From contig JBKUOG010000006.1 of assembly GCA_046957575.1 (NCBI GenBank), forward strand, positions 1-64,000: a stretch of 64,000 bases of DNA, written 5' to 3'. How positions within the stretch are numbered: the first letter of the stretch is position 1; every line of letters begins with the position of its first letter. Position numbers and translations under genes: made by a program. The notes under the pieces are model-generated. The model worked only from the letters and a program-made list of their open reading frames with translations. It was not told where the DNA came from and made no database searches. Positions 16,492-26,334 of the stretch are shown in pieces. The stretch comes from UMGS1370 sp046957575. GTDB lineage: Bacteria > Bacillota > Clostridia > Lachnospirales > Lachnospiraceae.

Positions 16492-16520
16492 TTGATTTTC
16501 CTTTTTCCTTCTGATATAAT
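16492..16520 (+). promoter_or_regulatory. SigA-type promoter of the araC-type gene
   Basis: TTGATT (16492-16497), 17 nt, TATAAT (16515-16520), about 75 bp before the start codon. Confidence 0.65.
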
Positions 16521-16597
16521 TTTACCCAATCAGGAATCTTATTCTATATCCTTTTATGTTTTATATATGGATAATTCTGCTTTTTAGGAGGTATATG

Positions 16598-17452
16598 ATG
16601 ATTGACGTTTCCGGACATTTAAGAACCATTAAAAATAAAAGCGGCTTTGTTGACAACAAAAATCCTATTACCGTAAATTGCTGCGGATACCAGTCCTGTA
16701 TCACAAAGGACTATTCTGTAGAACGTGAAAATGGCCGAAGAGACTATCAGATTATCTATGTATTTCGTGGATGCGGGCACTTTAAAACAGATAACGAATG
16801 GAACGTGCTGCCTGCCGGAAGCCTGGTTCTTTACCGTCCTTACGATCCTCAAATTTATACCTATCTTGCAAAAGATACACCTGAACTTTTTTGGGTACAT
16901 TTTACCGGTCGTTCCTGCGAGGAACTGCTAGAAAAGTTTAACATAAAAACTGGTTATATTGGAGAAAATTTTGCTTTAAAATCTTTGTTTCACGAAACCA
17001 TGATGGAACTTCAATTAAAAAAACCTCTTTTTGAACAGATGATTACCAGTAACTTCTATAAAATATTTGCTACCATTCAACGGGCCTATTTATTGCAGTC
17101 CATACCATTAGAAAATAATTTTTCTATTGACCGTCTTATCATACATTTAAACCGGCACTATGCGGATTCCTGGACTGTTGCTGACATGGCAGCTTTCTGT
17201 AATCTAAGCGAAGACTATTTTGCCCATATTTTCAGAAAACGCATGGGTGTTTCTCCAATGCGCTTTTTAAACAGCCTAAGAATCGACAGGGCAAAAGATT
17301 TCCTTCTTACTGACACCATGAGTATTGCAACCATTGCATCTTTAGTCGGTTTTGATGATCAACTCTACTTCAGCCGCGTATTTAAAAAATTTACAGGATA
17401 TTCCCCAAAAGCCTATTATCAATATATTTTGAATCTAAATACTCCATTTTAA
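16598..17452 (+). CDS. AraC-family transcriptional regulator of the glycan locus
   Basis: The 284-residue protein has an N-terminal cupin-like sugar-sensing domain (RDYQIIYVFRGCGHF; LPAGSLVLYRPYDPQ) and a C-terminal pair of AraC helix-turn-helices near residues 185-282 (WTVADMAAFCNLSEDYFAHI and SIATIASLVGFDDQLYFSRV). It is divergent from the binding-protein/permease/sulfatase/GH43 operon, the usual arrangement for a local activator responding to the imported sugar. Two tandem ATGs follow AGGAGG (16586-16591); the second, at 16598, has the better 6-nt spacing. Confidence 0.9.
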   Translation: MIDVSGHLRTIKNKSGFVDNKNPITVNCCGYQSCITKDYSVERENGRRDYQIIYVFRGCGHFKTDNEWNVLPAGSLVLYRPYDPQIYTYLAKDTPELFWVHFTGRSCEELLEKFNIKTGYIGENFALKSLFHETMMELQLKKPLFEQMITSNFYKIFATIQRAYLLQSIPLENNFSIDRLIIHLNRHYADSWTVADMAAFCNLSEDYFAHIFRKRMGVSPMRFLNSLRIDRAKDFLLTDTMSIATIASLVGFDDQLYFSRVFKKFTGYSPKAYYQYILNLNTPF

Positions 17453-17613
17453 ATTTGTTATATTTTTAACACTTGCCACCCTATATTGTACTGTATTTTA
17501 TCCAATTCCATTTCCATTCTTGTATATTTTTTAATTTTTCCCGCCTTTTCTTCTTGCCTTTTTAGCAAAAACATAGAAACCTATTACTTTGTTAAAAAAA
17601 TATCGTTAATTCA

Positions 17614-17642
17614 TTGACAATCAGTTTTTTCAGCAGTATAAT
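17614..17642 (+). promoter_or_regulatory. Consensus SigA promoter of adhE
   Basis: Perfect boxes TTGACA (17614-17619) and TATAAT (17637-17642) at 17 nt. This is the strongest promoter by sequence in the window and fits a highly expressed fermentation gene. The rest of 17453-17713 is A/T-rich and holds nothing else recognisable. Confidence 0.85.
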
Positions 17643-17714
17643 GACGCCAGAAAGACAAAAACAACTATGTAACCTATTATCAATTTATGCTAAAATAATT
17701 AGGAGGATTCAAAG

Positions 17715-20333
17715 ATGGCAAAGACGAAGGCATCCGAAATCATTGACAACGTTGAAGCATTAACTGCGAAACTGAAAGCAATGCGCGAAGCGCAGGCTCA
17801 GTTTGCTGCCTTTACCCAGGAACAGGTAGATAAAATCTTTTACGCTGCAGCAGTCGCTGCAAACCAGGCACGTATTCCGTTAGCAAAGATGGCGGTTGCA
17901 GAAACTGGCATGGGCGTTGTAGAAGATAAGGTTATCAAAAACCACTACGCTGCTGAGTACATTTACAATGCATATAAAAATACCAAGACCTGCGGAGTAA
18001 TCGAAGAGGATCCTGCATTCGGCATTAAGAAAATTGCAGAACCTATCGGTATTATCGCTGCAGTCATCCCTACTACCAATCCGACTTCTACTGCTATCTT
18101 CAAAACTCTGATTGCATTAAAGACCAGAAACGCTATCATCATCAGCCCGCATCCCCGTGCAAAGAACTGCACCATCGAAGCAGCAAAAATCGTCCTTGAG
18201 GCCGCAGTAAAGGCTGGTGCTCCAGAAGGCATCATCGGCTGGATCGACGTTCCAAGCCTGGAACTGACCAATGAAGTTATGAAGGATGCAGACATCATCC
18301 TGGCAACCGGCGGTCCTGGCATGGTTCATGCAGCTTACTCTTCCGGAAAACCTGCATTAGGCGTAGGAGCAGGCAACACTCCGGTTATCATTGACGAAAC
18401 CGCTGATGTAAAACTGGCTGTTAACTCCATCATCCACTCCAAGACCTTTGATAACGGTATGATTTGTGCATCTGAGCAGTCCGTTACCGTACTGGAACCA
18501 CTGTACGATGCCGTAAAGAAAGAATTTGCATATAGAGGATGCTATTTCTTAAAGCCGGATGAAATCGACAAAGTAAGAAAGACCATTTTAATCAATGGTT
18601 CTTTAAATGCAAAGATTGTTGGTCAGTCCGCCCACACAATCGCTGCTTTAGCTGGCGTAAACGTTCCAGAAAGCACCAAGATTTTAATCGGTGAAGTAGA
18701 ATCCGTTGATATTTCTGAAGAATTCGCTCACGAAAAATTGTCTCCTGTACTGGCTATGTACAAGGCAAAAGATTTCGATGACGCTTTAGCAAAGGCAGAA
18801 CGTCTGGTAGCAGACGGCGGTTACGGCCATACTTCTTCCCTTTACATCCATCCATCCCAGACTGAGAAGATTATGAAACACGCTGAGGCAATGAAGACCT
18901 GCCGTATCGTAATCAACACTCCTTCTTCTCATGGCGGTATTGGCGACTTATACAACTTCAAGATGGCTCCATCCTTAACATTAGGCTGCGGTTCCTGGGG
19001 CGGCAACTCTGTTTCCGAAAACGTTGGCGTAAAACATTTATTAAACATCAAGACCGTTGCCGAAAGGAGAGAAAATATGCTGTGGTTCCGCGCACCTCAA
19101 AAAGTTTACTTTAAGAAGGGCTGTATGCCAGTTGCCTTAGATGAACTTGGAACTGTTATGGGCAAAAAGAAAGCTTTCATTGTTACTGACAGCTTCTTAT
19201 ATAAGAATGGATATGTAAAACCAATCGAAGAAAAATTAGACCAGATGGGTATCCAGCACACCTGCTTCTACGAAGTTGCTCCAGATCCGAATTTAACTTC
19301 TGCAACTGCCGGTGCTGCCGCAATGCGCGCATTTGAGCCAGACTGCATTATCGCTTTAGGCGGCGGTTCCGCAATGGACGCTGGTAAGATTATGTGGGTA
19401 ATGTATGAGCATCCGGAAGTAGATTTCTTAGATATGGCAATGCGCTTCATGGACATCAGAAAGAGGGTTTACACCTTCCCGAAGATGGGCGAAAAAGCTT
19501 ACTTTGTAGCAATTCCAACCTCTTCCGGTACTGGTTCCGAGGTTACTCCATTCGCCGTTATTACAGATGACCGCACCGGCACCAAATATCCTCTGGCTGA
19601 CTATGAGCTGCTGCCGAATATGGCAATCATTGACGCTGATAATATGATGAATCAGCCTAAGGGCTTAACCAGCGCCTCCGGTATTGACGCTTTAACCCAT
19701 GCATTAGAGGCATACGCTTCCATCATGGCTACTGATTATACCGATGGTCTGGCATTAAAGGCAATGAAAAACATCTTTGCTTACCTGCCAAGCGCTTACG
19801 AAAATGGAGCAAAGGATCCATATGCCCGCGAAAAGATGGCTGACGCTTCCTGTATGGCTGGTATGGCATTTGCAAACGCATTTTTAGGCGTATGCCACTC
19901 CATGGCTCACAAACTGGGCGCTTACCATCACCTGCCTCATGGCGTTGCAAACGCTCTGTTGATTACCGAAGTTATGCGGTTTAACGCAGTAGAAGTTCCG
20001 CCTAAGATGGGAACTTTCTCCCAGTACCAGTATCCTCATACCCTGTCCCGTTATGTAGAATGTGCAAACTTCTGCGGCGTATTCGGCAAAGACGATCAGG
20101 ATACTTTAAATAAATTCATCGACAAGATTGAAGAGTTAAAAGCAAGAGTGGGCATCAAGAAGACCATCCGCGACTATGGCATTAAAGAGGAAGACTTCTT
20201 AGCTACCCTGGATGAAATGGTTGAAAATGCATTTGACGACCAGTGCACCGGCGCAAACCCAAGATACCCATTAATGAGCGAAATCAAAGAAATGTATCTG
20301 CGCGCTTACTATGGTGAGGAAAAAGCAAACTAA
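17715..20333 (+). CDS. adhE: Bifunctional acetaldehyde-CoA/alcohol dehydrogenase
   Basis: The 872-residue product is a complete AdhE. The N-terminal half is a CoA-acylating aldehyde dehydrogenase with the catalytic Cys in DNGMICASEQSV (about residue 250). The C-terminal half is an iron-dependent alcohol dehydrogenase with the NAD site GGGSAMDAGK and metal-binding His in CHSMAHKLGAYHHLPHG. Together they reduce acetyl-CoA to ethanol and regenerate NAD+; members assemble into helical spirosomes. Codon use is more biased (GCA, AAC, AAG, CTG/TTA) than in neighbouring genes, consistent with high expression. AGGAGG precedes the ATG and a consensus promoter lies upstream. A kinase-like gene follows 27 nt downstream. 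Confidence 0.97.
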   Translation: MAKTKASEIIDNVEALTAKLKAMREAQAQFAAFTQEQVDKIFYAAAVAANQARIPLAKMAVAETGMGVVEDKVIKNHYAAEYIYNAYKNTKTCGVIEEDPAFGIKKIAEPIGIIAAVIPTTNPTSTAIFKTLIALKTRNAIIISPHPRAKNCTIEAAKIVLEAAVKAGAPEGIIGWIDVPSLELTNEVMKDADIILATGGPGMVHAAYSSGKPALGVGAGNTPVIIDETADVKLAVNSIIHSKTFDNGMICASEQSVTVLEPLYDAVKKEFAYRGCYFLKPDEIDKVRKTILINGSLNAKIVGQSAHTIAALAGVNVPESTKILIGEVESVDISEEFAHEKLSPVLAMYKAKDFDDALAKAERLVADGGYGHTSSLYIHPSQTEKIMKHAEAMKTCRIVINTPSSHGGIGDLYNFKMAPSLTLGCGSWGGNSVSENVGVKHLLNIKTVAERRENMLWFRAPQKVYFKKGCMPVALDELGTVMGKKKAFIVTDSFLYKNGYVKPIEEKLDQMGIQHTCFYEVAPDPNLTSATAGAAAMRAFEPDCIIALGGGSAMDAGKIMWVMYEHPEVDFLDMAMRFMDIRKRVYTFPKMGEKAYFVAIPTSSGTGSEVTPFAVITDDRTGTKYPLADYELLPNMAIIDADNMMNQPKGLTSASGIDALTHALEAYASIMATDYTDGLALKAMKNIFAYLPSAYENGAKDPYAREKMADASCMAGMAFANAFLGVCHSMAHKLGAYHHLPHGVANALLITEVMRFNAVEVPPKMGTFSQYQYPHTLSRYVECANFCGVFGKDDQDTLNKFIDKIEELKARVGIKKTIRDYGIKEEDFLATLDEMVENAFDDQCTGANPRYPLMSEIKEMYLRAYYGEEKAN

Positions 20334-20360
20334 TATAACATATAAAAGGAGGGTATTGCT

Positions 20361-21119
20361 ATGAAGCTGAATGAGAAAGATATTATCTTTACACGTCCTT
20401 ATAAAACTTTGTACGCCAATAAAGATAAAGTGATCAAAGTTTTTGATAAGAAACGCTACTCAAAAGCAGATGTGTTTAATGAGGCTTTAAATGAAGCCAA
20501 CGTAGAAGAAACCGGCCTGTATATTCCGGAAATCCTTGAGGTTTCCGAAACTCCGGACGGCTGGGCTCTGGTACGCGAAAAAGTCGAAGGCGTAACCTTG
20601 GACTCCCTGATGAAAGAGAATCCAGATAAGTTGGAAGAGTACATGGAGCAGTTTGTGGATCTTCAGTTGGAAATCCACTCCAAGAAGTGCCCTGGCCTTA
20701 AGAAATTAAAGGCAAAACTGCAGAACCAGATTAACAGCTTAAAGGATCTGGACGCTACCACCCGTTATGAACTGAGCACCCGTTTAGACGGTATGCCAAG
20801 ACATACCAAGCTGTGCCATGGCGATTTCAACCCTACCAATATCATTGTTGACAAAAAGGGCAACTGGGCTGTTATCGACTGGGCTCACGCCGCACAGGGC
20901 AATGCCAGCGCCGACGCTGCCATGACGTATCTGTTGTTTGCACTGGAAGACCAGAAGCTGGCAGATATGTACATCAACCTGTTCTGCAAGAAGAGCGACA
21001 CTGCCCGCCAGTATGTAAACCGCTGGCTGCCTATCGTAGCTGCCGCCCAGCTTACCAAGAAAAAGGCAAAAGAAAAAGATTTCCTGATGAAATGGATTGA
21101 TGTTGTAGAATACGTATAG
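20361..21119 (+). CDS. APH-fold phosphotransferase
   Basis: The 252-residue protein has the aminoglycoside/choline-kinase fold. The catalytic loop reads LCHGDFNPTNIIVD (near residue 152) and the magnesium-binding Asp is in WAVIDWAHA (about 174). The substrate is not known, and resistance should not be assumed: such kinases in clostridia mostly act on small metabolites. It lies 27 nt after adhE with its own AAGGAGG, has similarly biased codon use, and shares the terminator at 21151-21199, so it is probably the second gene of an adhE operon. Confidence 0.8.
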   Translation: MKLNEKDIIFTRPYKTLYANKDKVIKVFDKKRYSKADVFNEALNEANVEETGLYIPEILEVSETPDGWALVREKVEGVTLDSLMKENPDKLEEYMEQFVDLQLEIHSKKCPGLKKLKAKLQNQINSLKDLDATTRYELSTRLDGMPRHTKLCHGDFNPTNIIVDKKGNWAVIDWAHAAQGNASADAAMTYLLFALEDQKLADMYINLFCKKSDTARQYVNRWLPIVAAAQLTKKKAKEKDFLMKWIDVVEYV

Positions 21120-21150
21120 TGATATCGTTGTTTTTGGATGCTTTCGTCAA

Positions 21151-21199
21151 AAGAAGCTCCTGGCTGTGGGTAATCCCTCAGTCAGGAGCTTCTTTTTTC
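21151..21199 (+). terminator. Rho-independent terminator of the adhE operon
   Basis: A 20-bp stem with two mismatches (AAGAAGCTCCTGGCTGTGGG pairing with CCCTCAGTCAGGAGCTTCTT, loop TAAT) followed by TTTTCT. Confidence 0.9.
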
Positions 21200-21277
21200 T
21201 CATTTTGACCTTACACTAAAAACATGCTAAAATATAAGAATCCTAATATCCTAAATTTGATGTAAGAGGGGCTTTTT

Positions 21278-22675
21278 ATGCACAATACCATTACTCAAGA
21301 ACAACGTTATGAAATGCTGACCAGACAGCCTGTAGAAAAGGTGATTCCCCGCCTGGCGGTTCCCACCATCATCAGTATGCTGATCAGTTCGATTTACAAC
21401 ACCGCAGATACCTTTTTCGTCAGCCAGCTGGGAACCAGCGCCTCCGGCGCTGTGGGAATTATTTTCTCCGCAATGGCCATCATCCAGGCCATTGCCTTTA
21501 TGATTGGCATGGGAAGCGGCAACTATATGGCCCGCTGCTTTGGCGCAGGCGAGCAGGAAAAGGGAGAGAAAATCGCTTCTACCGGATTTTTTACCGGCCT
21601 CATAATGGGTACAGTCATCATGGTAATCGGTCTGTCCAATATTGAGCAGATTGTTATGATGCTGGGATCCACTGAGACTATTAAGCCTTACGCGGTAGCC
21701 TATGCCCGCTACATCTTCCTGGCAGCGCCGTTTATGATGTGTTCCTTTATCATGAACAATCTTCTAAGACTTCAGGGACTGGCCGCCTATGCCATGTTAG
21801 GTATTGCATCCGGAGGAATCTTAAATATTTTTCTCGATCCAATTTTTATTTTTGGCCTGAATCTTGGAACCGCAGGCGCGGCGATTGCTACCGGCCTGTC
21901 GCAGTTTACCAGTTTCTGCATCCTGCTCTGCCAGTGTAATCTGCGAAAAAGCTGCGTCTCTATCCGTTTTTGCAACTTCGCTCCGTCTTTCTCCATGTAC
22001 CGGTCGATTATCGTCGGCGGACTTCCCTCCCTGGGACGGCAGGGTATGGCGTCTTTGGCCACCATTATTTTAAACCTGACTGCCCGTCCCTATGGAGACG
22101 CTGCTATTGCCGCCATGGCTATTGTCAGCCGCTGTGCCATGCTGTTAAACTCTGCTGTGGTCGGATTTGGCCAGGGCTTCCAGCCAGTATGCGCCTTTTC
22201 CTTTGGCGCTCACAAGTACAGCCGCGTGAAAAACGCATTCTGGTTCTGTGTAAAAGTCAGTACTATTTTTCTGCTCTGTGTCAGCGTCATTATTTTCCTG
22301 TTTTCCGGACACGTCATTGAACTATTCCGGAAAGGCGATCCGGAGGTTATTGCAATCGGAACGCTGGCTCTGCGGCTCCAGATTTGCACCCTTCCGTTAG
22401 GCGGATATCTCACACTGAGCAATATGTGTTCCCAATCCATTGGTTATGGATTCCGCTCTACCCTGCTTGCCATGTCCCGGCAAGGCTTTTTCCTGATTCC
22501 CATTCTTCTGATTACATCCTCTCTATTTGGACTTTTGGGAATCCAGATGGCCCAGCCGCTCTCCGATCTGTGCACATTTTTACTGACCATATTTATTATG
22601 CGGGGCATTTTTAAAGAGCTAAATACCTTAGAACAGCAGGAAACCGGAGAACGCTCTGCCGGTTCTTTCTCCTGA
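21278..22675 (+). CDS. MATE-family efflux transporter
   Basis: The 465-residue membrane protein has twelve predicted segments in two similar halves, as in the multidrug and toxic compound extrusion family, which use Na+ or H+ gradients. The first segment region reads IPRLAVPTIISMLISSIYN, and the halves share GMGSGNYMAR and GFGQGFQPV-type motifs. Substrates cannot be predicted. It is a single gene with an upstream terminator; it converges on mfd with only 42 bp between. Confidence 0.92.
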   Translation: MHNTITQEQRYEMLTRQPVEKVIPRLAVPTIISMLISSIYNTADTFFVSQLGTSASGAVGIIFSAMAIIQAIAFMIGMGSGNYMARCFGAGEQEKGEKIASTGFFTGLIMGTVIMVIGLSNIEQIVMMLGSTETIKPYAVAYARYIFLAAPFMMCSFIMNNLLRLQGLAAYAMLGIASGGILNIFLDPIFIFGLNLGTAGAAIATGLSQFTSFCILLCQCNLRKSCVSIRFCNFAPSFSMYRSIIVGGLPSLGRQGMASLATIILNLTARPYGDAAIAAMAIVSRCAMLLNSAVVGFGQGFQPVCAFSFGAHKYSRVKNAFWFCVKVSTIFLLCVSVIIFLFSGHVIELFRKGDPEVIAIGTLALRLQICTLPLGGYLTLSNMCSQSIGYGFRSTLLAMSRQGFFLIPILLITSSLFGLLGIQMAQPLSDLCTFLLTIFIMRGIFKELNTLEQQETGERSAGSFS

Positions 22676-22717
22676 CAGCCTATTTCATGGAACATCCTGG
22701 GCTGAATCCATCTGGCA

Positions 22718-25700
22718 CTACTGTACCAGACCCTTTAATTTTCCCAGGATTTCCTTGGCCTTTTCCATCATGGCGCCGCTGTCCTGATTCTTTTTATTCA
22801 TTTCCTGGTATAGGAAACAAGGCTGATCCCCCATCTGGAATTTCAGCTTGCCTTTATAGGAAGCGACCATAGGAGGAATCCCGGCAGCATCCAGGCGGGC
22901 CTTGGGATACATCATCAGCCGCACCTCCTGGCGGTTGATTCCCACTTCGGTAACAAAAGCGCTGTGAGCCATTCCCTTTAATGCCGCAATCCGCAGCAGA
23001 TTTTCCACAGCCCTCGGAATCTCTCCAAACCGATCCATCAGTTCATCCTGCATATCCATGTATTCATCTTCATTTTCAATCGAAGAAATTCTCTTATAAA
23101 TATCCAGTTTCTGATATTCATTCTTAATGTAAGAAGATGGAATGTAGGCGTTAATATCGCAGTCTACAACCGTCTCGTAAGCTTCCTCTTCCTTTGCCAC
23201 GCCCTGAATGGCTCTGACTGCCTGGTTTAACAGTTTGCAGTAAAGGTCATAACCAACCGCTTCCATATGGCCATGCTGTTCTGCACCCAGAACGTTTCCA
23301 GCGCCCCGGATTTCCAGATCCCGCATGGCAATCTTGATTCCAGAACCCAGTTCCGTAAATTCCCGGATGGCCTGAAGACGTTTTTCTGCATCTTCCTTTA
23401 ACAGCTTATCTCTGCGGTACATCAAAAACGCATATGCTGTCCGGTTGGATCTTCCCACGCGCCCCCGGAGCTGGTAAAGCTGGGACAGTCCCATGTGATC
23501 TGCGTCATGCACAATCATGGTGTTGGCATTGGGGATATCTAAGCCGGTTTCGATAATTGTTGTGGATACCAGCACGTCAATCTCTCCATTGATAAAGTCC
23601 AGCATAATCCGTTCTAACTCGTGTTCCTTCATCTGGCCATGGGCAAAGACCACCGTTGCCTCCGGCACTAAGGCAGCTATCCGATTGGTCACCTCTACAA
23701 TGTCATTGACCCGGTTATACACATAATAAACCTGTCCGCCTCTTGCCATTTCCCGGTGAATGGCTTCCCGCACCATCTCTTCGTTATACTCCATTACATA
23801 AGTCTGGATAGGCGTCCGGTCAATAGGCGGCTCTTCTAATACGCTCATGTCCCGGATTCCCACCAGGCTCATATGCAGCGTTCTGGGAATGGGAGTTGCC
23901 GTCAGCGTCAGTACGTCAATATTCTTTTTTAACTGTTTGATTTTCTCTTTATGAGTTACCCCAAATCTCTGCTCTTCGTCAATAATCAGAAGTCCCAGAT
24001 CTTTAAACACCACATCCGAAGACAGCACCCTATGGGTTCCGATTAAAATGTCTACCTGTCCTTTTTTCAAATCTTCCAGGGTCTTTTTCTGCTGGCCAGG
24101 CGTCCGGAATCTGGACATCATATCTACTCTCACCGGGAAGTCTTTCATCCTCTGGACAAAGGTATTGTAGTGCTGCTGGGCCAGAATCGTGGTAGGAACC
24201 AGATACACCACCTGCTTGCTCTCCTGAACTGCCTTAAAAGCCGCTCTCAGGGCAATCTCTGTCTTACCAAATCCAACGTCTCCGCAGATCAGCCGATCCA
24301 TGATTTTCGTGCTTTCCATATCTGCTTTGGTCGCTTCAATGGCATCCAGCTGATCATCCGTTTCTTCATAAGGGAACAATTCCTCAAATTCCTTCTGCCA
24401 GACCGTATCCGGCCCGCATGGAAAACCATTGCCGGACTGACGGGCCGCATAAAGCTGTACCAGATCTTTTGCAATCTGCTGAACGGCTCCTTTTACTTTT
24501 GTTTTGGTTTTGCTCCATTCCCCGCCGCCCAGCTTATTCAGCTTTGGCTTTTTTGCCTCTGCACCTGCGTATTTCTGGATTCCTTCCAGCCTGGTTGCCG
24601 GCAGATATAAGTTGCCTCCATCTCCGTACTCGATTTTCATGTAGTCTTTTACTACATGGTCCTGCTCGATTTTTTCGATTCCCCGGTAAATGCCTACTCC
24701 ATGGTCTTCGTGAACCACATAATCGCCGACGGATAGTTCGGAAAAGCTCTGAATCTTCTTTCCCTCGTAAGCGGTTTTCTTGCGTCTCTTCTTTTTCTTC
24801 TCCGCTCCGAACATATCGCCTTCTGTAATCACTACAAATTTCAAAAGGGGATATTCAAATCCCCGGTGAAGACTTCCATGAATTACCAGAATCTCTCCCG
24901 GCCGGACGTTTCCTGTATCCGGCGTTTTTCCATCTTCTGTTTCGTCCGGGCAATACGCCTTTAAATCGTATTCCCGCAAATCGCTGGCCAGGCGGCTGGC
25001 CCTTGTCCTGGATGCAGACAAAAGCACCACCCGATAGCCATTGTTTTTCCACCTGGTCAGATCCTTTATAAGAATCTCAAAGCTGTTCCGATAAGAGTTT
25101 ACATTTTTTACATCAAAGCCAAACTTCTCATTGACTGTCAGACCGGCCAGATTCTGATCCAGGCCAGTCATATAAATCGTCCGCCCTGTCTGGATTCTGG
25201 CTAAGATCTCTTTAGCCGGATACAAAATCTCTGTCTGGCCAGGCAGAAGATAACCTTTTTCCAGACGCAAAATCATGCTCTCCCGAAATTCTGTCTCTAT
25301 GGTTTCCCCTTTTTCCCTTAGTCTTAACGGTTCATCCAGGAAAACCGTACAGCCTCCATCCAAAAGGCCCTTCTTAAAATAATCCAGAAAAGAGACTGTT
25401 TCTTTGCAGAAATACCGGACATATGCGTCCAGTCCGGATACCTTCCATCCCTCTTTTAATTCCTCGGAAAATTCCCGGATCACAGCCCGAATCCGGCTGG
25501 CTTCTTCGATCTTTTTCTGACTTCTCAATGTCTTTTCGTAGACCTTTGCCTCTTTTTCCATGGCTTCGATTCCATCTGCCAGTTGTTCGGGAGAAACCAC
25601 TGTCTCTATGGCCGGATAAATGGTGACAAACTCCATCTGTTCAATGGATCTCTGGCTTTCTAAGTCAAAGGTACGAATGGAGTCTATCTCATCATCCCAC

Positions 25701-26269
25701 AGTTCAATTCGGACAGGTGATTCTTCTGTCAGAGGAAATACATCAATAATGCCTCCTCTGATAGAAAACTGCCCCATGCCGTCTACCTGAGCCATGCGCT
25801 CATATCCCATAGAGGTCAGCCGTTTTTTCCACATATCCAAGTCAACCGTTTCACCGCTGGACACAGTCAGACTCTGATCTTTTAAATGCTCTAACGGAAG
25901 CAGGTGATCCATTAGTCCGTCAATGGTTGTAACCACCACTCCGCCGGACTCTTCCATCAAATGACGCAGCACTGCCAGACGTTCCCGCACCATAAGATTT
26001 CCATGAATATCCGCACTGAAAAACAGCAGGTCTTTTGCCGGATACAGCCATACCTGATTTGTAAAATTACGGAAATCTTCATAGATTTCCCTGGCCCGCT
26101 GGGAGTCATAGGTAACTACCAGTTTCCATCCCTTGTTTCCTCCCAGTTCATGCATTAGCTGAACTTTTTGAGAATCCATAGTTCCGGTTACATGAACAGG
26201 GCCTCTGCCTTTTTTCAGCGCTTCTGTTAAGTCCTCATACTCTTTTAGTTCTGCCAGAGGGTTTATCAT
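22718..26269 (-). CDS. mfd: Transcription-repair coupling factor
   Basis: The 1183-residue protein is a full-length Mfd, which removes RNA polymerase stalled at DNA damage and recruits UvrA. The order of domains is a UvrB-like N-terminus (WLYPAKDLLFFSADIHGN), the RNA-polymerase-interacting domain (SVGDYVVHEDHGVGIYRG, near 520-600), a RecG-like motor with Walker A GDVGFGKTE (near 660), DEEQRFG and TATPIPRT, helicase C with QLRGRVGRSNR, and the C-terminal regulatory domain. pth lies upstream on the same strand, a common clostridial pair. Confidence 0.97.
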   Translation of the reverse strand: MINPLAELKEYEDLTEALKKGRGPVHVTGTMDSQKVQLMHELGGNKGWKLVVTYDSQRAREIYEDFRNFTNQVWLYPAKDLLFFSADIHGNLMVRERLAVLRHLMEESGGVVVTTIDGLMDHLLPLEHLKDQSLTVSSGETVDLDMWKKRLTSMGYERMAQVDGMGQFSIRGGIIDVFPLTEESPVRIELWDDEIDSIRTFDLESQRSIEQMEFVTIYPAIETVVSPEQLADGIEAMEKEAKVYEKTLRSQKKIEEASRIRAVIREFSEELKEGWKVSGLDAYVRYFCKETVSFLDYFKKGLLDGGCTVFLDEPLRLREKGETIETEFRESMILRLEKGYLLPGQTEILYPAKEILARIQTGRTIYMTGLDQNLAGLTVNEKFGFDVKNVNSYRNSFEILIKDLTRWKNNGYRVVLLSASRTRASRLASDLREYDLKAYCPDETEDGKTPDTGNVRPGEILVIHGSLHRGFEYPLLKFVVITEGDMFGAEKKKKRRKKTAYEGKKIQSFSELSVGDYVVHEDHGVGIYRGIEKIEQDHVVKDYMKIEYGDGGNLYLPATRLEGIQKYAGAEAKKPKLNKLGGGEWSKTKTKVKGAVQQIAKDLVQLYAARQSGNGFPCGPDTVWQKEFEELFPYEETDDQLDAIEATKADMESTKIMDRLICGDVGFGKTEIALRAAFKAVQESKQVVYLVPTTILAQQHYNTFVQRMKDFPVRVDMMSRFRTPGQQKKTLEDLKKGQVDILIGTHRVLSSDVVFKDLGLLIIDEEQRFGVTHKEKIKQLKKNIDVLTLTATPIPRTLHMSLVGIRDMSVLEEPPIDRTPIQTYVMEYNEEMVREAIHREMARGGQVYYVYNRVNDIVEVTNRIAALVPEATVVFAHGQMKEHELERIMLDFINGEIDVLVSTTIIETGLDIPNANTMIVHDADHMGLSQLYQLRGRVGRSNRTAYAFLMYRRDKLLKEDAEKRLQAIREFTELGSGIKIAMRDLEIRGAGNVLGAEQHGHMEAVGYDLYCKLLNQAVRAIQGVAKEEEAYETVVDCDINAYIPSSYIKNEYQKLDIYKRISSIENEDEYMDMQDELMDRFGEIPRAVENLLRIAALKGMAHSAFVTEVGINRQEVRLMMYPKARLDAAGIPPMVASYKGKLKFQMGDQPCFLYQEMNKKNQDSGAMMEKAKEILGKLKGLVQ

Positions 26270-26334
26270 CTTCTCCTGCTTCCTTTCTTCCTTCTGTTTT
26301 CGCCTGTGAGCTGCTGTCTCCAGCCCTTTTTGCT

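Noticed and set aside
20361..21119. Reading the APH-fold gene as an antibiotic-resistance gene
   Set aside because: It lies in a housekeeping fermentation operon and shows no specific match to aminoglycoside kinases.
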